Below are positions 8,479 to 17,353 of a stretch of DNA of 64,000 nt, in pieces (within the stretch, counting starts at the first letter, position 1; every line of letters starts with the position of its first letter). The stretch is taken from NCBI GenBank assembly GCA_036267975.1, contig DATAVA010000031.1:62001-126000 (forward strand), given 5' to 3'. The notes beneath the pieces were generated by a model that saw nothing but the letters and a program-made list of their open reading frames with translations, did no database searches and was not told the DNA's origin. Made by a program: the position numbers and the translations under genes. The stretch comes from DAIDKA01 sp036267975 (GTDB lineage: Bacteria; Pseudomonadota; Gammaproteobacteria; Steroidobacterales; Steroidobacteraceae).

Positions 8479-10425
8479 TTAATCCCCCGCTTCGACCAGC
8501 GCTTTCTGCAGCACCTCGAGTTCCTCGCTGCCGGCCAGCCATAGCGATTCGACGCGTTCGGTGTCTCGCGCCAACTGGATCTGCCGATCCAGCAGATCGC
8601 GCAGCCGGGATTTCGCGGCATCGGTGTAGAGCTCCGGTGCAGTCAGGGCCGTCTGCAGCTGTTGGGTTTCGCGCGCCAGGGTGTCGAGCTGCTTGTCCAG
8701 ATTCGCCAGCTGCGCTTTGAGCGGACTTAATGCGGCACGGCGCTGAGCGTCATCGCGTCGTCGCTGGCGTCGCGTCTCGGCCGAGTCGGCGCAGGGTCCG
8801 CCGGTCGCGTTTGCCGCGGTCGCATCGATCGCGCGGCTCGCGCTCGCCTGCATCGCCAGCCACTGCGCATAATCCTCCAGGTCCCCATCGAACGGTTGGA
8901 CACGCCCGCCATGTACCACATGGAACTCATCCGCCACGGTGCGCAGCAGATGCCGGTCATGTGACACCAGGATCACCGCGCCGGCATAGTCCTGCAGCGC
9001 GACGGCGAGTGCCTGGCGCATTTCCAGATCAAGATGATTCGTTGGCTCATCGAGGAGCAGCAGATTCGGCCTGCGGAACGTGACGATGGCGAGCATCAGG
9101 CGGGCCTTCTCACCGCCCGAAAACGGCGCAACGGGCTCGAACACCCGCTCGCCTGCGAAGCCGAAGCCGGCGAGGAAGTCCCGCAGCTCCTGTTCGGTGG
9201 CGCGGATCGCCGCCGCACCGCCCAGGCGTTTCAGGTTCCCCAGCGGCGAATCAACGCTCGCCAACTGCTCGAGCTGATGCTGCGCGAAGTAGCCGAGCGT
9301 CAGATCACGCGCCTCGGTGCGGGTGCCCGCAAGGGCCGTCAGCTCCCCCGCGAGCAGCTTCATGAGCGTGGACTTGCCGGCACCGTTGCGACCCAGCAGG
9401 GCAATCCGGTCGCCGGGCGCGATCGTCAGGTCGACCCCCTGCAGCAATATTTGCGCCCCGTAACCGGCCGACTGGTTCTCCAGCGTCAGCAAGGGTCGCG
9501 GCAGTTTGTCAGGCTGGCGGAATTCGAAGTCAAACGGTGAATCGACATGCGCCGGGGCGATGCGCTGCATCCGCTCCAGCGCCTTCAGGCGGCTTTGGGC
9601 CTGGCGCGCCTTGGTGGCCTGGGCGCGGAAGCGCTGCACGAACGCCTCCATGTGCTGGATCTGCTGCTGCTGACGGGTAAACAGCGCGGACTGTTCGGCC
9701 AGTTCTGCGGCGCGTTGCTCCTCGAACGCGGAATAGTTCCCGCGATACGCCCGCGCGCGCCCATGCTCGATATTCACCACCCGATCACAGATGCGGTCCA
9801 GAAATTCGCGGTCATGGGCGATGAGCAGCAAGGTGCCGGGGTAGTCGACCAGCCAGCGTTCGAGCCAGACAATCGCATCCAGGTCGAGGTGATTGGTGGG
9901 CTCATCAAGCAGCAGCAGCTCCGAGCGGCACATCAATGCCTGTACAACGTTCAATCGAACTCGCCAGCCGCCGGAGAAAGCCCGTACCGGCCGCGTCTCA
10001 TCGGCCGTCGTGAATCCCAGGCCATGCAGGAGCCGGGCGGCGCGGCTGCGGGCATCGTAGCCGCCGATGGCCGCATAGCGGGCATGCAGCTCCCCGATAC
10101 GCACGCCCTCGCCGGCGGCCTCGGCCGCGGCCATATCGCGCGCGAGGCCGCGCAGCTCCACATCGCCGTCGAGAACGAATTCAATGGCAGCCTGCTCGCT
10201 CGCCACCAGCTCCTGCGAAACGTGCGCCATCGCCAGTCCCGGGGGCATGTCGAAGCTGCCAGAATCCGGATGCAGGTCCCCGCGCACCAGGCCGAGCAGG
10301 CTCGACTTGCCGCTGCCGTTCTCCCCGGTAATCCCGACTTTCTCGCCCCGAAACAACCCGAAGGAGGCGCCCGCGAACAGGACCCGCGGTCCGCGCCGCA
10401 GGGTGACATCAGTGAAATTCAGCAT
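8479..10425 (-). CDS. yheS: ABC-F family ATPase, YheS-like
   Basis: A 648-residue soluble protein with two ABC domains and no membrane part. Walker A motifs are GENGSGKSS (about residue 35) and GRNGAGKST (about residue 345). Walker B motifs are LLLLDEPTNHLDLD and LLLLDEPTNHLDLE. The interdomain arm linker contains an alanine-, glutamine- and lysine-rich coiled coil, and a C-terminal coiled coil follows residue 540. ABC-F proteins act on the ribosome (translation factors or antibiotic protection). Length and opening (MLNFTDVTLRRGPRVL) fit the YheS subgroup better than Uup or EttA. Monocistronic. Confidence 0.85.
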   Translation of the reverse strand: MLNFTDVTLRRGPRVLFAGASFGLFRGEKVGITGENGSGKSSLLGLVRGDLHPDSGSFDMPPGLAMAHVSQELVASEQAAIEFVLDGDVELRGLARDMAAAEAAGEGVRIGELHARYAAIGGYDARSRAARLLHGLGFTTADETRPVRAFSGGWRVRLNVVQALMCRSELLLLDEPTNHLDLDAIVWLERWLVDYPGTLLLIAHDREFLDRICDRVVNIEHGRARAYRGNYSAFEEQRAAELAEQSALFTRQQQQIQHMEAFVQRFRAQATKARQAQSRLKALERMQRIAPAHVDSPFDFEFRQPDKLPRPLLTLENQSAGYGAQILLQGVDLTIAPGDRIALLGRNGAGKSTLMKLLAGELTALAGTRTEARDLTLGYFAQHQLEQLASVDSPLGNLKRLGGAAAIRATEQELRDFLAGFGFAGERVFEPVAPFSGGEKARLMLAIVTFRRPNLLLLDEPTNHLDLEMRQALAVALQDYAGAVILVSHDRHLLRTVADEFHVVHGGRVQPFDGDLEDYAQWLAMQASASRAIDATAANATGGPCADSAETRRQRRRDDAQRRAALSPLKAQLANLDKQLDTLARETQQLQTALTAPELYTDAAKSRLRDLLDRQIQLARDTERVESLWLAGSEELEVLQKALVEAGD

Positions 10426-10542
10426 GCGTGAGCGCGTTTACACAATAATCGGCCGGCAAGGCTAGCGGCCGCAGCGCAGCGCCGCAATGGCTGCGCGCGG
10501 CAGGCCATTTTGCGCATAATGGCGCGCACCAACGGAGGGCCC

Positions 10543-11124
10543 ATGCTCAATTCCAGCAATTTGGCGACGACGGCCGCGGTCACCGCGATCGTGCTCCTCG
10601 GTATCTACCGACGAGTGCGTCGCAACATCGGCCGGCAGACCCTGACCGCCGGCCGGCAGTATTTCCGCATGGGATTGTTCGTGATCCTTTGTCTCGCACT
10701 GGCCCTCCTCCACCCGCTGCAGCCGCTGGGCATGGCCTATATGGCCAGTGGCCTCATCGTCGGCGCGGCCGTGGGCTGGTTTGCGCTGCGGCACACCGGG
10801 TTCGAGAGGACACCCGAGGGCTGCTTCTATACCCCGCATCTGTACATCGGCCTCGCGGTCACCGCGCTGTTTATCGGGCGTATCCTGTATCGCGTGGCGC
10901 TGGTGTACGACCAGACCAACCAGGCGGCGGCGGCCACACCCCCGAAGCTGGATAACAATCCGCTGACCCTGGGGATCCTGTTTCTGACCGCTGCCTACTA
11001 CATCGTGTATTGCACGGGCCTGTTGCGATGGCTGCGCCGAGCACAGCAGTCCACGAGTGCTAAACTGCCGCCAGAAGCGCCAAACGGCGCCTCATCCAAT
11101 CCAATCCGAGGGGAGATACCATGA
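10543..11124 (+). CDS. Uncharacterised membrane protein (CcdC/DUF1453-like topology)
   Basis: A 193-residue protein with about five hydrophobic segments (about 5-20, 42-60, 63-80, 100-120 and 145-165). I do not recognise a defined function. The start was chosen because GGAGGG lies four bases upstream of the ATG at 10543. Its stop overlaps the start of the exported peroxiredoxin gene (ATGA at 11121), so the two are translationally coupled. That suggests a shared role in envelope redox protection, which is inference. Confidence 0.7.
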   Translation: MLNSSNLATTAAVTAIVLLGIYRRVRRNIGRQTLTAGRQYFRMGLFVILCLALALLHPLQPLGMAYMASGLIVGAAVGWFALRHTGFERTPEGCFYTPHLYIGLAVTALFIGRILYRVALVYDQTNQAAAATPPKLDNNPLTLGILFLTAAYYIVYCTGLLRWLRRAQQSTSAKLPPEAPNGASSNPIRGEIP

Positions 11125-11714
11125 ATCGCTTGTTGCTGGCTGGTCTGATGTCCTGCGCCGTGAGTGCCCAGGCCTTGGCCGCGTTGCCTGTGGGCACCGA
11201 GGCTCCCGCTTTCAAGACCCAGGCATCGCTGGCGGGAAAGGAATTCACCTATGACCTGACCAAGGCCCTGAAGAAGGGTCCGGTCGTCGTCTATTTCTAT
11301 CCCGGCGCCTTCACCGGAGGGTGCAATATCCAGGCGCACACTTTTGCTGAGAACATGGACAAGTTCAAAGGCGCTGGCGCCACGGTCATCGGCGTTTCCC
11401 TGGACAAGATCAAGACGCTCGATGAGTTCTCTTCGGATCCGCAGTACTGCGCGGGCAAACTGCCGGTGGCGTCCGATGCCGATGGCAAGATTGCCGCCAG
11501 TTACGAGCTCAAGATCAGCAAGCTCCCCGAGGGCAAGCAGATCCCGAACTCAAAGGGTCAGATCATCGATCATGATTTTGCCGAGCGCACCACGTTCATC
11601 GTCACCAAGGATGGCAAGATTGCCGCCACCGTCGGCGGGGTCAAGCCCGATGAGAATGTGATGAAGTCTTTGGAAATCGTGCAGAACCTGGCGGCTGGCA
11701 AACCCGCCACCTGA
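11121..11714 (+). CDS. Exported peroxiredoxin (AhpC/TSA family)
   Basis: A 197-residue thioredoxin-fold peroxidase with a signal peptide (residues 1-20, cleavage after ALA), so it acts in the periplasm. The active site PGAFTGGC (61-68) carries the conserved Pro, Thr and peroxidatic Cys68. A second cysteine at 110 (DPQYC) could resolve the disulphide. Most bacterial Prx proteins are cytoplasmic, so the leader is notable. It overlaps the upstream membrane protein by four bases and is followed by a GC-rich hairpin. The reductant is unknown. Confidence 0.87.
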   Translation: MNRLLLAGLMSCAVSAQALAALPVGTEAPAFKTQASLAGKEFTYDLTKALKKGPVVVYFYPGAFTGGCNIQAHTFAENMDKFKGAGATVIGVSLDKIKTLDEFSSDPQYCAGKLPVASDADGKIAASYELKISKLPEGKQIPNSKGQIIDHDFAERTTFIVTKDGKIAATVGGVKPDENVMKSLEIVQNLAAGKPAT

Positions 11715-11730
11715 GCCACGACGCGGTTCG

Positions 11731-11756
11731 CTCCCGGCCTGCGCTCAGGCCGGGAG
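11731..11756 (+). terminator. GC-rich hairpin after the peroxiredoxin gene
   Basis: CTCCCGGCCTG (11731-11741) and CAGGCCGGGAG (11746-11756) form a perfect 11-base stem with a four-base loop, followed by TTTC. The stop codon of the convergent exonuclease III gene starts in the loop. The T run is short, so factor-independent termination may be inefficient. Confidence 0.5.
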
Positions 11757-12548
11757 TTTCAGCTGGATGCTGACGGGGCAGTGATCACTGCCCATGACAT
11801 CGGCGTGAATGTCCGCCTTTTTCACGCCATCGCCGAGTGACTGCGAGACCAGCACGTAGTCGATTCTCCACCCGATATTGCGGGCCCGCGAATTCGCGAA
11901 ATGGCTCCACCACGTGTAGTGGCCATTGCCTTGGCGGAACTTGCGGAAGGTGTCGACAAAGCCGGCATTCACGAAGTTCTGAAAACCCTCGCGCTCCTCG
12001 TCGGTAAAACCCTTCTTGCCCTTGTTCGGTTTGGGGTTGGCCAGATCCAGTTCCGTGTGGGCGACGTTCAGATCCCCACAGAAGATCACCGGTTTACGCC
12101 GCTGCAGTTCCAGGCAGTAGGCCAGAAAGGCCGGATCCCAGCCCTTGTGACGCAGTGGAATGCGGCTCAGGTCATCCTTGGCATTCGGCGTGTATACGGT
12201 CACCACGTAGAACTGCGGATATTCGGCCGCGATCACGCGTCCTTCGTCGGCACTGTCCCGTTCCAACTCGTCAGCGAAGCGGTACTTGCCGGCCAGCGTG
12301 TGCGGAAAGCCGTTGAACACTGACAACGGTTCCTGTCGCGAGAATATCGCGGTGCCGGAATAGCCCTTCTTGATCGCCGAATTCCAGTACTCGTGATAGC
12401 CGGGCACCTCGATCTCGACCTGCGCGCGTTCAGCCTTGGTCTCCTGCAGACACAGGATGTCCGGCTGGTGATCGGCCAGAAACTTCTGAAAGGTGCCCTT
12501 TTTGAGCACAGCCCGGATGCCATTGACGTTCCAGGAATAAATTTTCAT
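11745..12548 (-). CDS. xthA: Exodeoxyribonuclease III
   Basis: A 267-residue member of the exonuclease/endonuclease/phosphatase family that acts as AP endonuclease and 3'-5' exonuclease in base excision repair. Visible motifs are MKIYSWNVNGIRA (N-terminal metal site), LCLQETKAE (catalytic Glu), CGDLNVAHTELDL (Asp and Asn), RIDYVLVS and the C-terminal GSDHCPV (catalytic His). I chose the ATG at 12548 because MKIYSWNVNG is the standard family start. A GTG seven codons upstream keeps the frame open but has no ribosome site. Confidence 0.92.
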   Translation of the reverse strand: MKIYSWNVNGIRAVLKKGTFQKFLADHQPDILCLQETKAERAQVEIEVPGYHEYWNSAIKKGYSGTAIFSRQEPLSVFNGFPHTLAGKYRFADELERDSADEGRVIAAEYPQFYVVTVYTPNAKDDLSRIPLRHKGWDPAFLAYCLELQRRKPVIFCGDLNVAHTELDLANPKPNKGKKGFTDEEREGFQNFVNAGFVDTFRKFRQGNGHYTWWSHFANSRARNIGWRIDYVLVSQSLGDGVKKADIHADVMGSDHCPVSIQLKLPA

Positions 12549-12614
12549 GCGCGGATCGCTCTTACTCACCCAAATCGTCCCGCAGTTTGCCTTAACGCCG
12601 TCCCGAGGAATTGA

Positions 12615-12643
12615 TTGACTCTCAGATACGAATCATTATCATT
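12615..12643 (+). promoter_or_regulatory. Fur-controlled promoter of the iron uptake operon
   Basis: A -35 element TTGACT (12615-12620) and a -10 element TATCAT (12637-12642) are separated by 16 bases. A Fur box, GATACGAATCATTATCATT (12625-12643), matches 12 of 19 positions of the classic consensus and covers the spacer and -10. Iron-loaded Fur would block polymerase. The predicted start is near 12649, leaving a leader of about 50 bases before the receptor gene. Confidence 0.75.
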
Positions 12644-12698
12644 CGCTTTCCTTAGTGCAGCAATCTGGCGACGGCCGACAACGGAAGGTGTCCAACGA

Positions 12699-14912
12699 AT
12701 GCGTACGATCGCCGATGGAATAGTGGCAAGGCCGCATGCCAGGTCGATTACCGGCCTGACCCAGTACCTGGGCGCCGCCGGTCTGTGCGCCTCGACCGTT
12801 CTGGGCATCGCGGCCCATGCGGACACCGCAGCGAGCCCCGCAACTGCGAACGACAGCGACAACGATAACGACGGGGATGAGAATATCCAGGAAGTGCGCG
12901 TCACCGGCGTGCGCTCGCTGCTGCGCGACAAGATGGGTGACACCGCCCTGAACACCCCGCAAAGCGTGACGGTGGTCAACAGTGAACTGATCACCGGCCA
13001 GGCCGCCACCCGCCTGGAGGATGCCCTGCGGAATGTTCCCGGCATTACGCTCAATGCCGGCGAAGGCGCCGCGCGCGGTGACACCGTCAACATTCGCGGC
13101 TTCTCGGCCTTCAATGACTTATTCATTGATGGGATTCGCGACGCGGCCGTCTACACCCGCGATATTTTCGATGCCGATTCGGTGGAGGTTCTGGAAGGAC
13201 CTTCTGCCGTGCTGTTCGGCCGCGGCTCGACCGGCGGGGCGATCAACCAGGTCACCAAGGCGCCGCTGCTCACCGCGCTTGAAAACATCAACGCCATGGT
13301 GGGTACCAATGACCTGTTTCGGACCACCGGGGATTTCAATTTCCCTTTCGGGACCGCGGCCGCATTTCGCCTCAATGTCATGGGTGAATCCTCGGACATG
13401 GCGGGGAGCGACTTCGCCAAAAACCGCCGCTGGGGCGTCGCGCCGGCGCTCGGGTTCGGCATCGGCGAGCACGACTCGCTGACTTTCACCTATCTTCATC
13501 AGCACGAAAACAATGTTCCGGACAACGGTATCCCATTCGTTGCGGGCGCGCCGGCACCGGTTGCGCGCGACAGCGATTTCGGATTGGTCAGTGACATCAA
13601 TACGACCACCGATGACATTGCCACGGCGCACTACAAGCACGACTTCAGCGCGAACCTGTCGCTCGCCGACACCCTGCGCTATGCGCATTACGTGTTCAAT
13701 TACCAAAGCGCAATGCCGAATTTCGGCACCACCCCGCCGACCGCGGCCACGCCGTTGACAAGCATCCGGGTCGGACGCGATCGACCGGGAAGTTCCGGGA
13801 TCCAGAGCAATCTGACCGAGCAGCTCGACCTGACCGCCCACTTCACGACCGGACCGATTACGCACACGCTCATGACGGGCCTGGAGGTCGCGCGCCAGAC
13901 ATCGGACCTGGACCGGTACAGCAATCCCTTCAACGCCAACAATCAGTGGATTGCACAGACTCCGCTGCTTAATCCGAATCCGGTCGAATTGCTGCCGCCG
14001 AATCTGCCCGTCACATCGCAGCAGGATACGACCGCGCGCTCGGATTCGTTCTATCTCACCGACACGATCGGCTTCAATCAGTATTTCGACCTGCTCGCCA
14101 GCGCGCGCTACGACCGCTTCTCAGCCGACTACCATCAGCTGACGGTAACCAGCGGCGCGGTGCTCAATCTCAACCACACCGACAATCTCGGCAGTCCGCG
14201 CGCGGCATTGGAGTTCAAGCCCACGGCACAGCAGACCTACTATCTTTCATACGGCACCTCGTTCGATCCATCGGCCGAGGCGCTCACGCTCACCACCAAG
14301 ACGGCCAACCTCGGACCGGTGAAGGCGAAGAGCTATGAAACCGGAGCCAAGGAGTCGCTGCTGGGTGGTGGCCTGCTGGTGAGCGCAGCCGTGTTCCGCA
14401 CTGAGGTCGACAACGCCCAGACCAACGATCCGGACAATCCGACTCTCACCATCCTCAATGGCAATCAGCGCGTTGACGGTCTGCAGCTGCAGGCGAGCGG
14501 TCATGTAACCAAAAACTGGGAGCTATTTGCCGGCTACAGCCTGCTGGATGGTACGACCGTCTCCTCGGGCACCGCGGCCTATGTCGGCAAACAGTTGCCC
14601 AATGTCGCGCACAACACGCTCAATCTGTGGAGCGAGTACTACCTGCCCCACGGCATCGAGATCGGCGGGGGCGGCAACTGGGTCGGTCAGCGCTTCGCGG
14701 ACAGTGGTGAAACCGCGCGCGTGCCCGGCTACGTGGTCTGGAATGCGATGGTCTCGTACCAGCTCACGAAGAGCGCGTCACTGCAGCTGAATGGCCTGAA
14801 TCTGTTCAACCGGTACTACTACAGCGCGCCGTACTACACGAGCGCGTCGGAAAACCATGTCATTCCCGGTCCCGGTCGCAGCGCGACGCTGTCCATCAAT
14901 GTGAATCTCTGA
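12699..14912 (+). CDS. piuA: TonB-dependent siderophore receptor (Fiu/PiuA type)
   Basis: A 737-residue outer membrane receptor for ferric catecholate-type siderophores. It has a signal region ending near AAHA (about residue 42), an acidic Asp-rich segment, a candidate TonB box (EVRVTGV), a plug domain (NTPQSVTVVNSELI through GGAINQVTK) and a 22-strand barrel ending in aromatic-rich strands (FNRYYYSAP and the terminal LSINVNL). The ATG at 12699 follows GGAAGG. The frame stays open upstream but would run through the Fur box. Assignment to piuA/fiu rests on the downstream piuC and Sel1 genes, the order known from Pseudomonas. Such receptors also admit siderophore-drug conjugates. Confidence 0.87.
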   Translation: MRTIADGIVARPHARSITGLTQYLGAAGLCASTVLGIAAHADTAASPATANDSDNDNDGDENIQEVRVTGVRSLLRDKMGDTALNTPQSVTVVNSELITGQAATRLEDALRNVPGITLNAGEGAARGDTVNIRGFSAFNDLFIDGIRDAAVYTRDIFDADSVEVLEGPSAVLFGRGSTGGAINQVTKAPLLTALENINAMVGTNDLFRTTGDFNFPFGTAAAFRLNVMGESSDMAGSDFAKNRRWGVAPALGFGIGEHDSLTFTYLHQHENNVPDNGIPFVAGAPAPVARDSDFGLVSDINTTTDDIATAHYKHDFSANLSLADTLRYAHYVFNYQSAMPNFGTTPPTAATPLTSIRVGRDRPGSSGIQSNLTEQLDLTAHFTTGPITHTLMTGLEVARQTSDLDRYSNPFNANNQWIAQTPLLNPNPVELLPPNLPVTSQQDTTARSDSFYLTDTIGFNQYFDLLASARYDRFSADYHQLTVTSGAVLNLNHTDNLGSPRAALEFKPTAQQTYYLSYGTSFDPSAEALTLTTKTANLGPVKAKSYETGAKESLLGGGLLVSAAVFRTEVDNAQTNDPDNPTLTILNGNQRVDGLQLQASGHVTKNWELFAGYSLLDGTTVSSGTAAYVGKQLPNVAHNTLNLWSEYYLPHGIEIGGGGNWVGQRFADSGETARVPGYVVWNAMVSYQLTKSASLQLNGLNLFNRYYYSAPYYTSASENHVIPGPGRSATLSINVNL

Positions 14913-14917
14913 CGCCC

Positions 14918-15598
14918 ATGCTGGTGCACGTCACGGCCGTGCTCACGGCGCAGGAAATGCAAACGGTTCGGGGGCGTCTCAGCCGCGCCGCCTGGGCTGA
15001 TGGCCGGCTGACCGCCGGCTACCAGTCGGCGCCGGTGAAGAGCAATCTGCAGGTGCCGCAGTCCGACCCGGACGCACAGGAGGCAAGTGGTCTCATTGTC
15101 ACGGCACTGGAGCGCAACGCAACCTTCCTCAGCGCGACTTTGCCCCACCACGTCTATCCGCCGCTGTTCAACCGCTACACACCAGGAATGGGCTTCGGTG
15201 ATCACATCGACAATGCCGTGCGGCAGGTCCCCGGCACGCCGCACCGGTTGCGCACTGACATCTCGGCGACGTTGTTCCTGAACGCGCCCGAAGAGTACGA
15301 CGGAGGTGAACTCGTCATCGATGACCTGTACGGCACGCATGCGGTCAAACTTGCCGCCGGCGACATGGTGGTCTACCCCGCGAGCAGTCTGCATCGCGTG
15401 CAAGCCGTCACGCGCGGCGCACGCGATGCGGCTTTTTTCTGGATTCAGAGCATGGTGCGCGACGACGGCGCACGTGCCCTGCTCTACGAACTGGACCTGT
15501 CGATCCGCGAGTTCAGCTCCCAGGGTGCCGATGCCCGCAGCCTGCTGCGGCTGACCGGCTGCTACCACAACCTGATTCGGCGCTGGGCCGATCTGTAA
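14918..15598 (+). CDS. piuC: Fe(II)/2-oxoglutarate-dependent PKHD-type hydroxylase PiuC
   Basis: A 226-residue prolyl-4-hydroxylase-like dioxygenase of the PiuC/YbiX family. The iron ligands are visible as H96 and D98 (GDHID) and H159 (SSLHRV). A 2-oxoglutarate-binding arginine is probable in VTRGARDA. It starts 5 bases after the receptor stop, so it belongs to the Fur-controlled operon. Its natural substrate is not established; a role in siderophore processing or in modifying the receptor has been proposed. Length is normal for the family. Confidence 0.9.
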   Translation: MLVHVTAVLTAQEMQTVRGRLSRAAWADGRLTAGYQSAPVKSNLQVPQSDPDAQEASGLIVTALERNATFLSATLPHHVYPPLFNRYTPGMGFGDHIDNAVRQVPGTPHRLRTDISATLFLNAPEEYDGGELVIDDLYGTHAVKLAAGDMVVYPASSLHRVQAVTRGARDAAFFWIQSMVRDDGARALLYELDLSIREFSSQGADARSLLRLTGCYHNLIRRWADL

Positions 15599-15604
15599 CC
15601 GGCT

Positions 15605-16393
15605 GTGGCCCTGACACGCGCGCAGTTGACGCAGGTCAGCGCCGCTGAAGAACGCCAGCAGCGCCTCGCGCACCTGCAGCGATTGAGCTATCGCGAGCTG
15701 GAGGCGCTGCTGGGCGGCGATCCGGAAGAGGCGGTGATGTGGATTCGCAGCGCCGCGGAATGCGGACTGATCGCGGCACAGCTGCGCTTGGGGCGGATGT
15801 TGCTGACCGGCACGGGCCTGCCGCCGGACCCACCGGCGGCCCTCGGCTGGTTTGAGCGCGCGGCGCGGCAAGGCGATGCAGAAGCCATGAATATGCTGGG
15901 TCGCTGCCTGGAGAACGGCTGGGGCACGCCGGTGGACCCGGTGCGTGCCGCCGAGCAGTATGGATTGTCGGCACGCCGCGGTTATGACTGGGGCGAGTAC
16001 AACTTTGGCAACATGTGGTTCGATGGTCGAGGCGTGCGCCGTGACCACCGCCTGGCGGTGTACTGGTATCAGCGATCGGCCGCCCAAGGCCATGGGCGGG
16101 CGATGAACCTGCTCGGCCGCTGCCGGGAGCAAGGGTGGGGGTGCGATCCGGATCTGCACACCGCAGCACTGTGGTACCAACGCTCCGCCGCGACCGGATA
16201 CTTCCGCGGTCAGTTCAACTATGCCGCAGTGCTCGCCCAGCACGGCCAGGTCGCGGCGGCGGCGCTGTGGTATCGCCGGGCCGCTGCGGGCGGGGATCGC
16301 GCCATCCGGCGCGCCATCGTGACCGCGCTGATCAACGCCGTGCATCCGGACCTGTATGCAGTTCGCGAGGAGATTCTCCCGAGCTGCCGCTAG
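15605..16393 (+). CDS. Sel1-repeat protein of the PiuC operon
   Basis: A 262-residue protein of five or six Sel1-like repeats, each with the pattern A-A-x-x-L-G-x-x-Y/W-x-x-G (for example AEQYGLSARRGYDWGEYNFG and MNLLGRCREQGWG). Sel1 repeats are helical scaffolds for protein contacts. No signal peptide is visible. It starts with GTG 6 bases after piuC. A Sel1 protein accompanies piuA-piuC in Pseudomonas too, so a conserved but unknown partner role in siderophore iron use is likely. Confidence 0.82.
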   Translation: MALTRAQLTQVSAAEERQQRLAHLQRLSYRELEALLGGDPEEAVMWIRSAAECGLIAAQLRLGRMLLTGTGLPPDPPAALGWFERAARQGDAEAMNMLGRCLENGWGTPVDPVRAAEQYGLSARRGYDWGEYNFGNMWFDGRGVRRDHRLAVYWYQRSAAQGHGRAMNLLGRCREQGWGCDPDLHTAALWYQRSAATGYFRGQFNYAAVLAQHGQVAAAALWYRRAAAGGDRAIRRAIVTALINAVHPDLYAVREEILPSCR

Positions 16394-16518
16394 CGGCCGA
16401 ACGGAGTCTGGGCCGCGGCGCATCAAAGGCACCTGACGGCCCCGCAGCGTGTCTGTGATGGTATGGCAGGGACACCCGGCCTATGATGGCGGCCTGCTTT
16501 GCTTCACAGGGGATCCTT

Positions 16519-17304
16519 ATGCGTGCATCGATGTTCGTGGCCGCAGCGCTCGTGGCCGCGCCATTTTTCGGCTCTGCGGTCCAGGCCGCCAAGATTCCGG
16601 CACCGATCGCCGCGGCGGTCGCTGACTCTTCCCGCCCGGAGGCCGACACCGGCCGGGATGCCGCCCGCAAGCCTGCCGAAATGCTGGCCTTCGCCGGCGT
16701 GAAGCCCGGCGAAAAGATCGTCGAGCTGCTGCCCGGCGGTGGCTATTTCACCCGCTTGCTGAGCATGACGGTGGGTCCCAAGGGCCATGTCTACGCGCTC
16801 GGATTCCCGCCGCGGCCGCCGCGACCGGGCAGCAGCGCACCGGCGATGGCCATGGCCATGGCAAACCCGTTGGACATGCTGGCCAAGGATCCGCACTACC
16901 CGAATATCACCGTGCTGACCATGGCGGCGCTCGACTCGGACCCACCGGGGGTCCCGACGGCGGATCTGGTGTGGACCTCCGACAATTACCACGACCTGCA
17001 CAATGGCCCCACGGCCGACATTGCCGGATTCAACAAGCACGTGTTTTCGGTGTTGAAGCCGGGCGGTGTTTTCGTGGTCATCGATCACGTCGCGGCAGCC
17101 GGCCACGGCACCAGCGACACCAGCACCCTGCACCGCATCGATCCGGCGGCGGTCAAGACTGAAGTGGAAGCGGCGGGCTTCAAGTTTGCGGGCAGCAGCG
17201 ATGCGGCGCATAACCCCGATGATCCGCATACGGCGGCGGTACGCGACGCCTCGATCCGCTTTCATACCGACGAATTTGCATTGAAATTCGTCAAGCCGAA
17301 GTAA
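16519..17304 (+). CDS. Exported class I SAM methyltransferase-like protein (COG4798 type)
   Basis: A 261-residue protein with a clear signal peptide (residues 1-22, MRASMF to AVQA) followed by a Rossmann methyltransferase fold. The SAM motif I reads VELLPGGGYFTRLLS. A later LKPGGVFVVIDHV matches the post-motif strand. AGGGGA precedes the ATG at 16519. A methyltransferase sent to the periplasm is puzzling because SAM is cytoplasmic; related exported predicted methyltransferases are widespread and of unknown function. No operon partner. Confidence 0.8.
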   Translation: MRASMFVAAALVAAPFFGSAVQAAKIPAPIAAAVADSSRPEADTGRDAARKPAEMLAFAGVKPGEKIVELLPGGGYFTRLLSMTVGPKGHVYALGFPPRPPRPGSSAPAMAMAMANPLDMLAKDPHYPNITVLTMAALDSDPPGVPTADLVWTSDNYHDLHNGPTADIAGFNKHVFSVLKPGGVFVVIDHVAAAGHGTSDTSTLHRIDPAAVKTEVEAAGFKFAGSSDAAHNPDDPHTAAVRDASIRFHTDEFALKFVKPK

Positions 17305-17316
17305 GCGTAGCCGCGG

Positions 17317-17345
17317 GCCCGGGGTCAGGGAATTCCTGCCCGGGC
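17317..17345. terminator. Hairpin between two convergent genes
   Basis: GCCCGGG (17317-17323) pairs with CCCGGGC (17339-17345), extended by CAGG/CCTG after a two-base bulge. It sits between the stops of the methyltransferase-like and ZIP genes. There is no T run, so it is only a possible terminator. Confidence 0.35.
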
Positions 17346-17353
17346 TCGCCCGC

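Noticed and set aside
12549..12569. GTG at 12569 as the exonuclease III start
   Set aside because: The family starts with MKIYSWNVNG and there is no ribosome site before the GTG.
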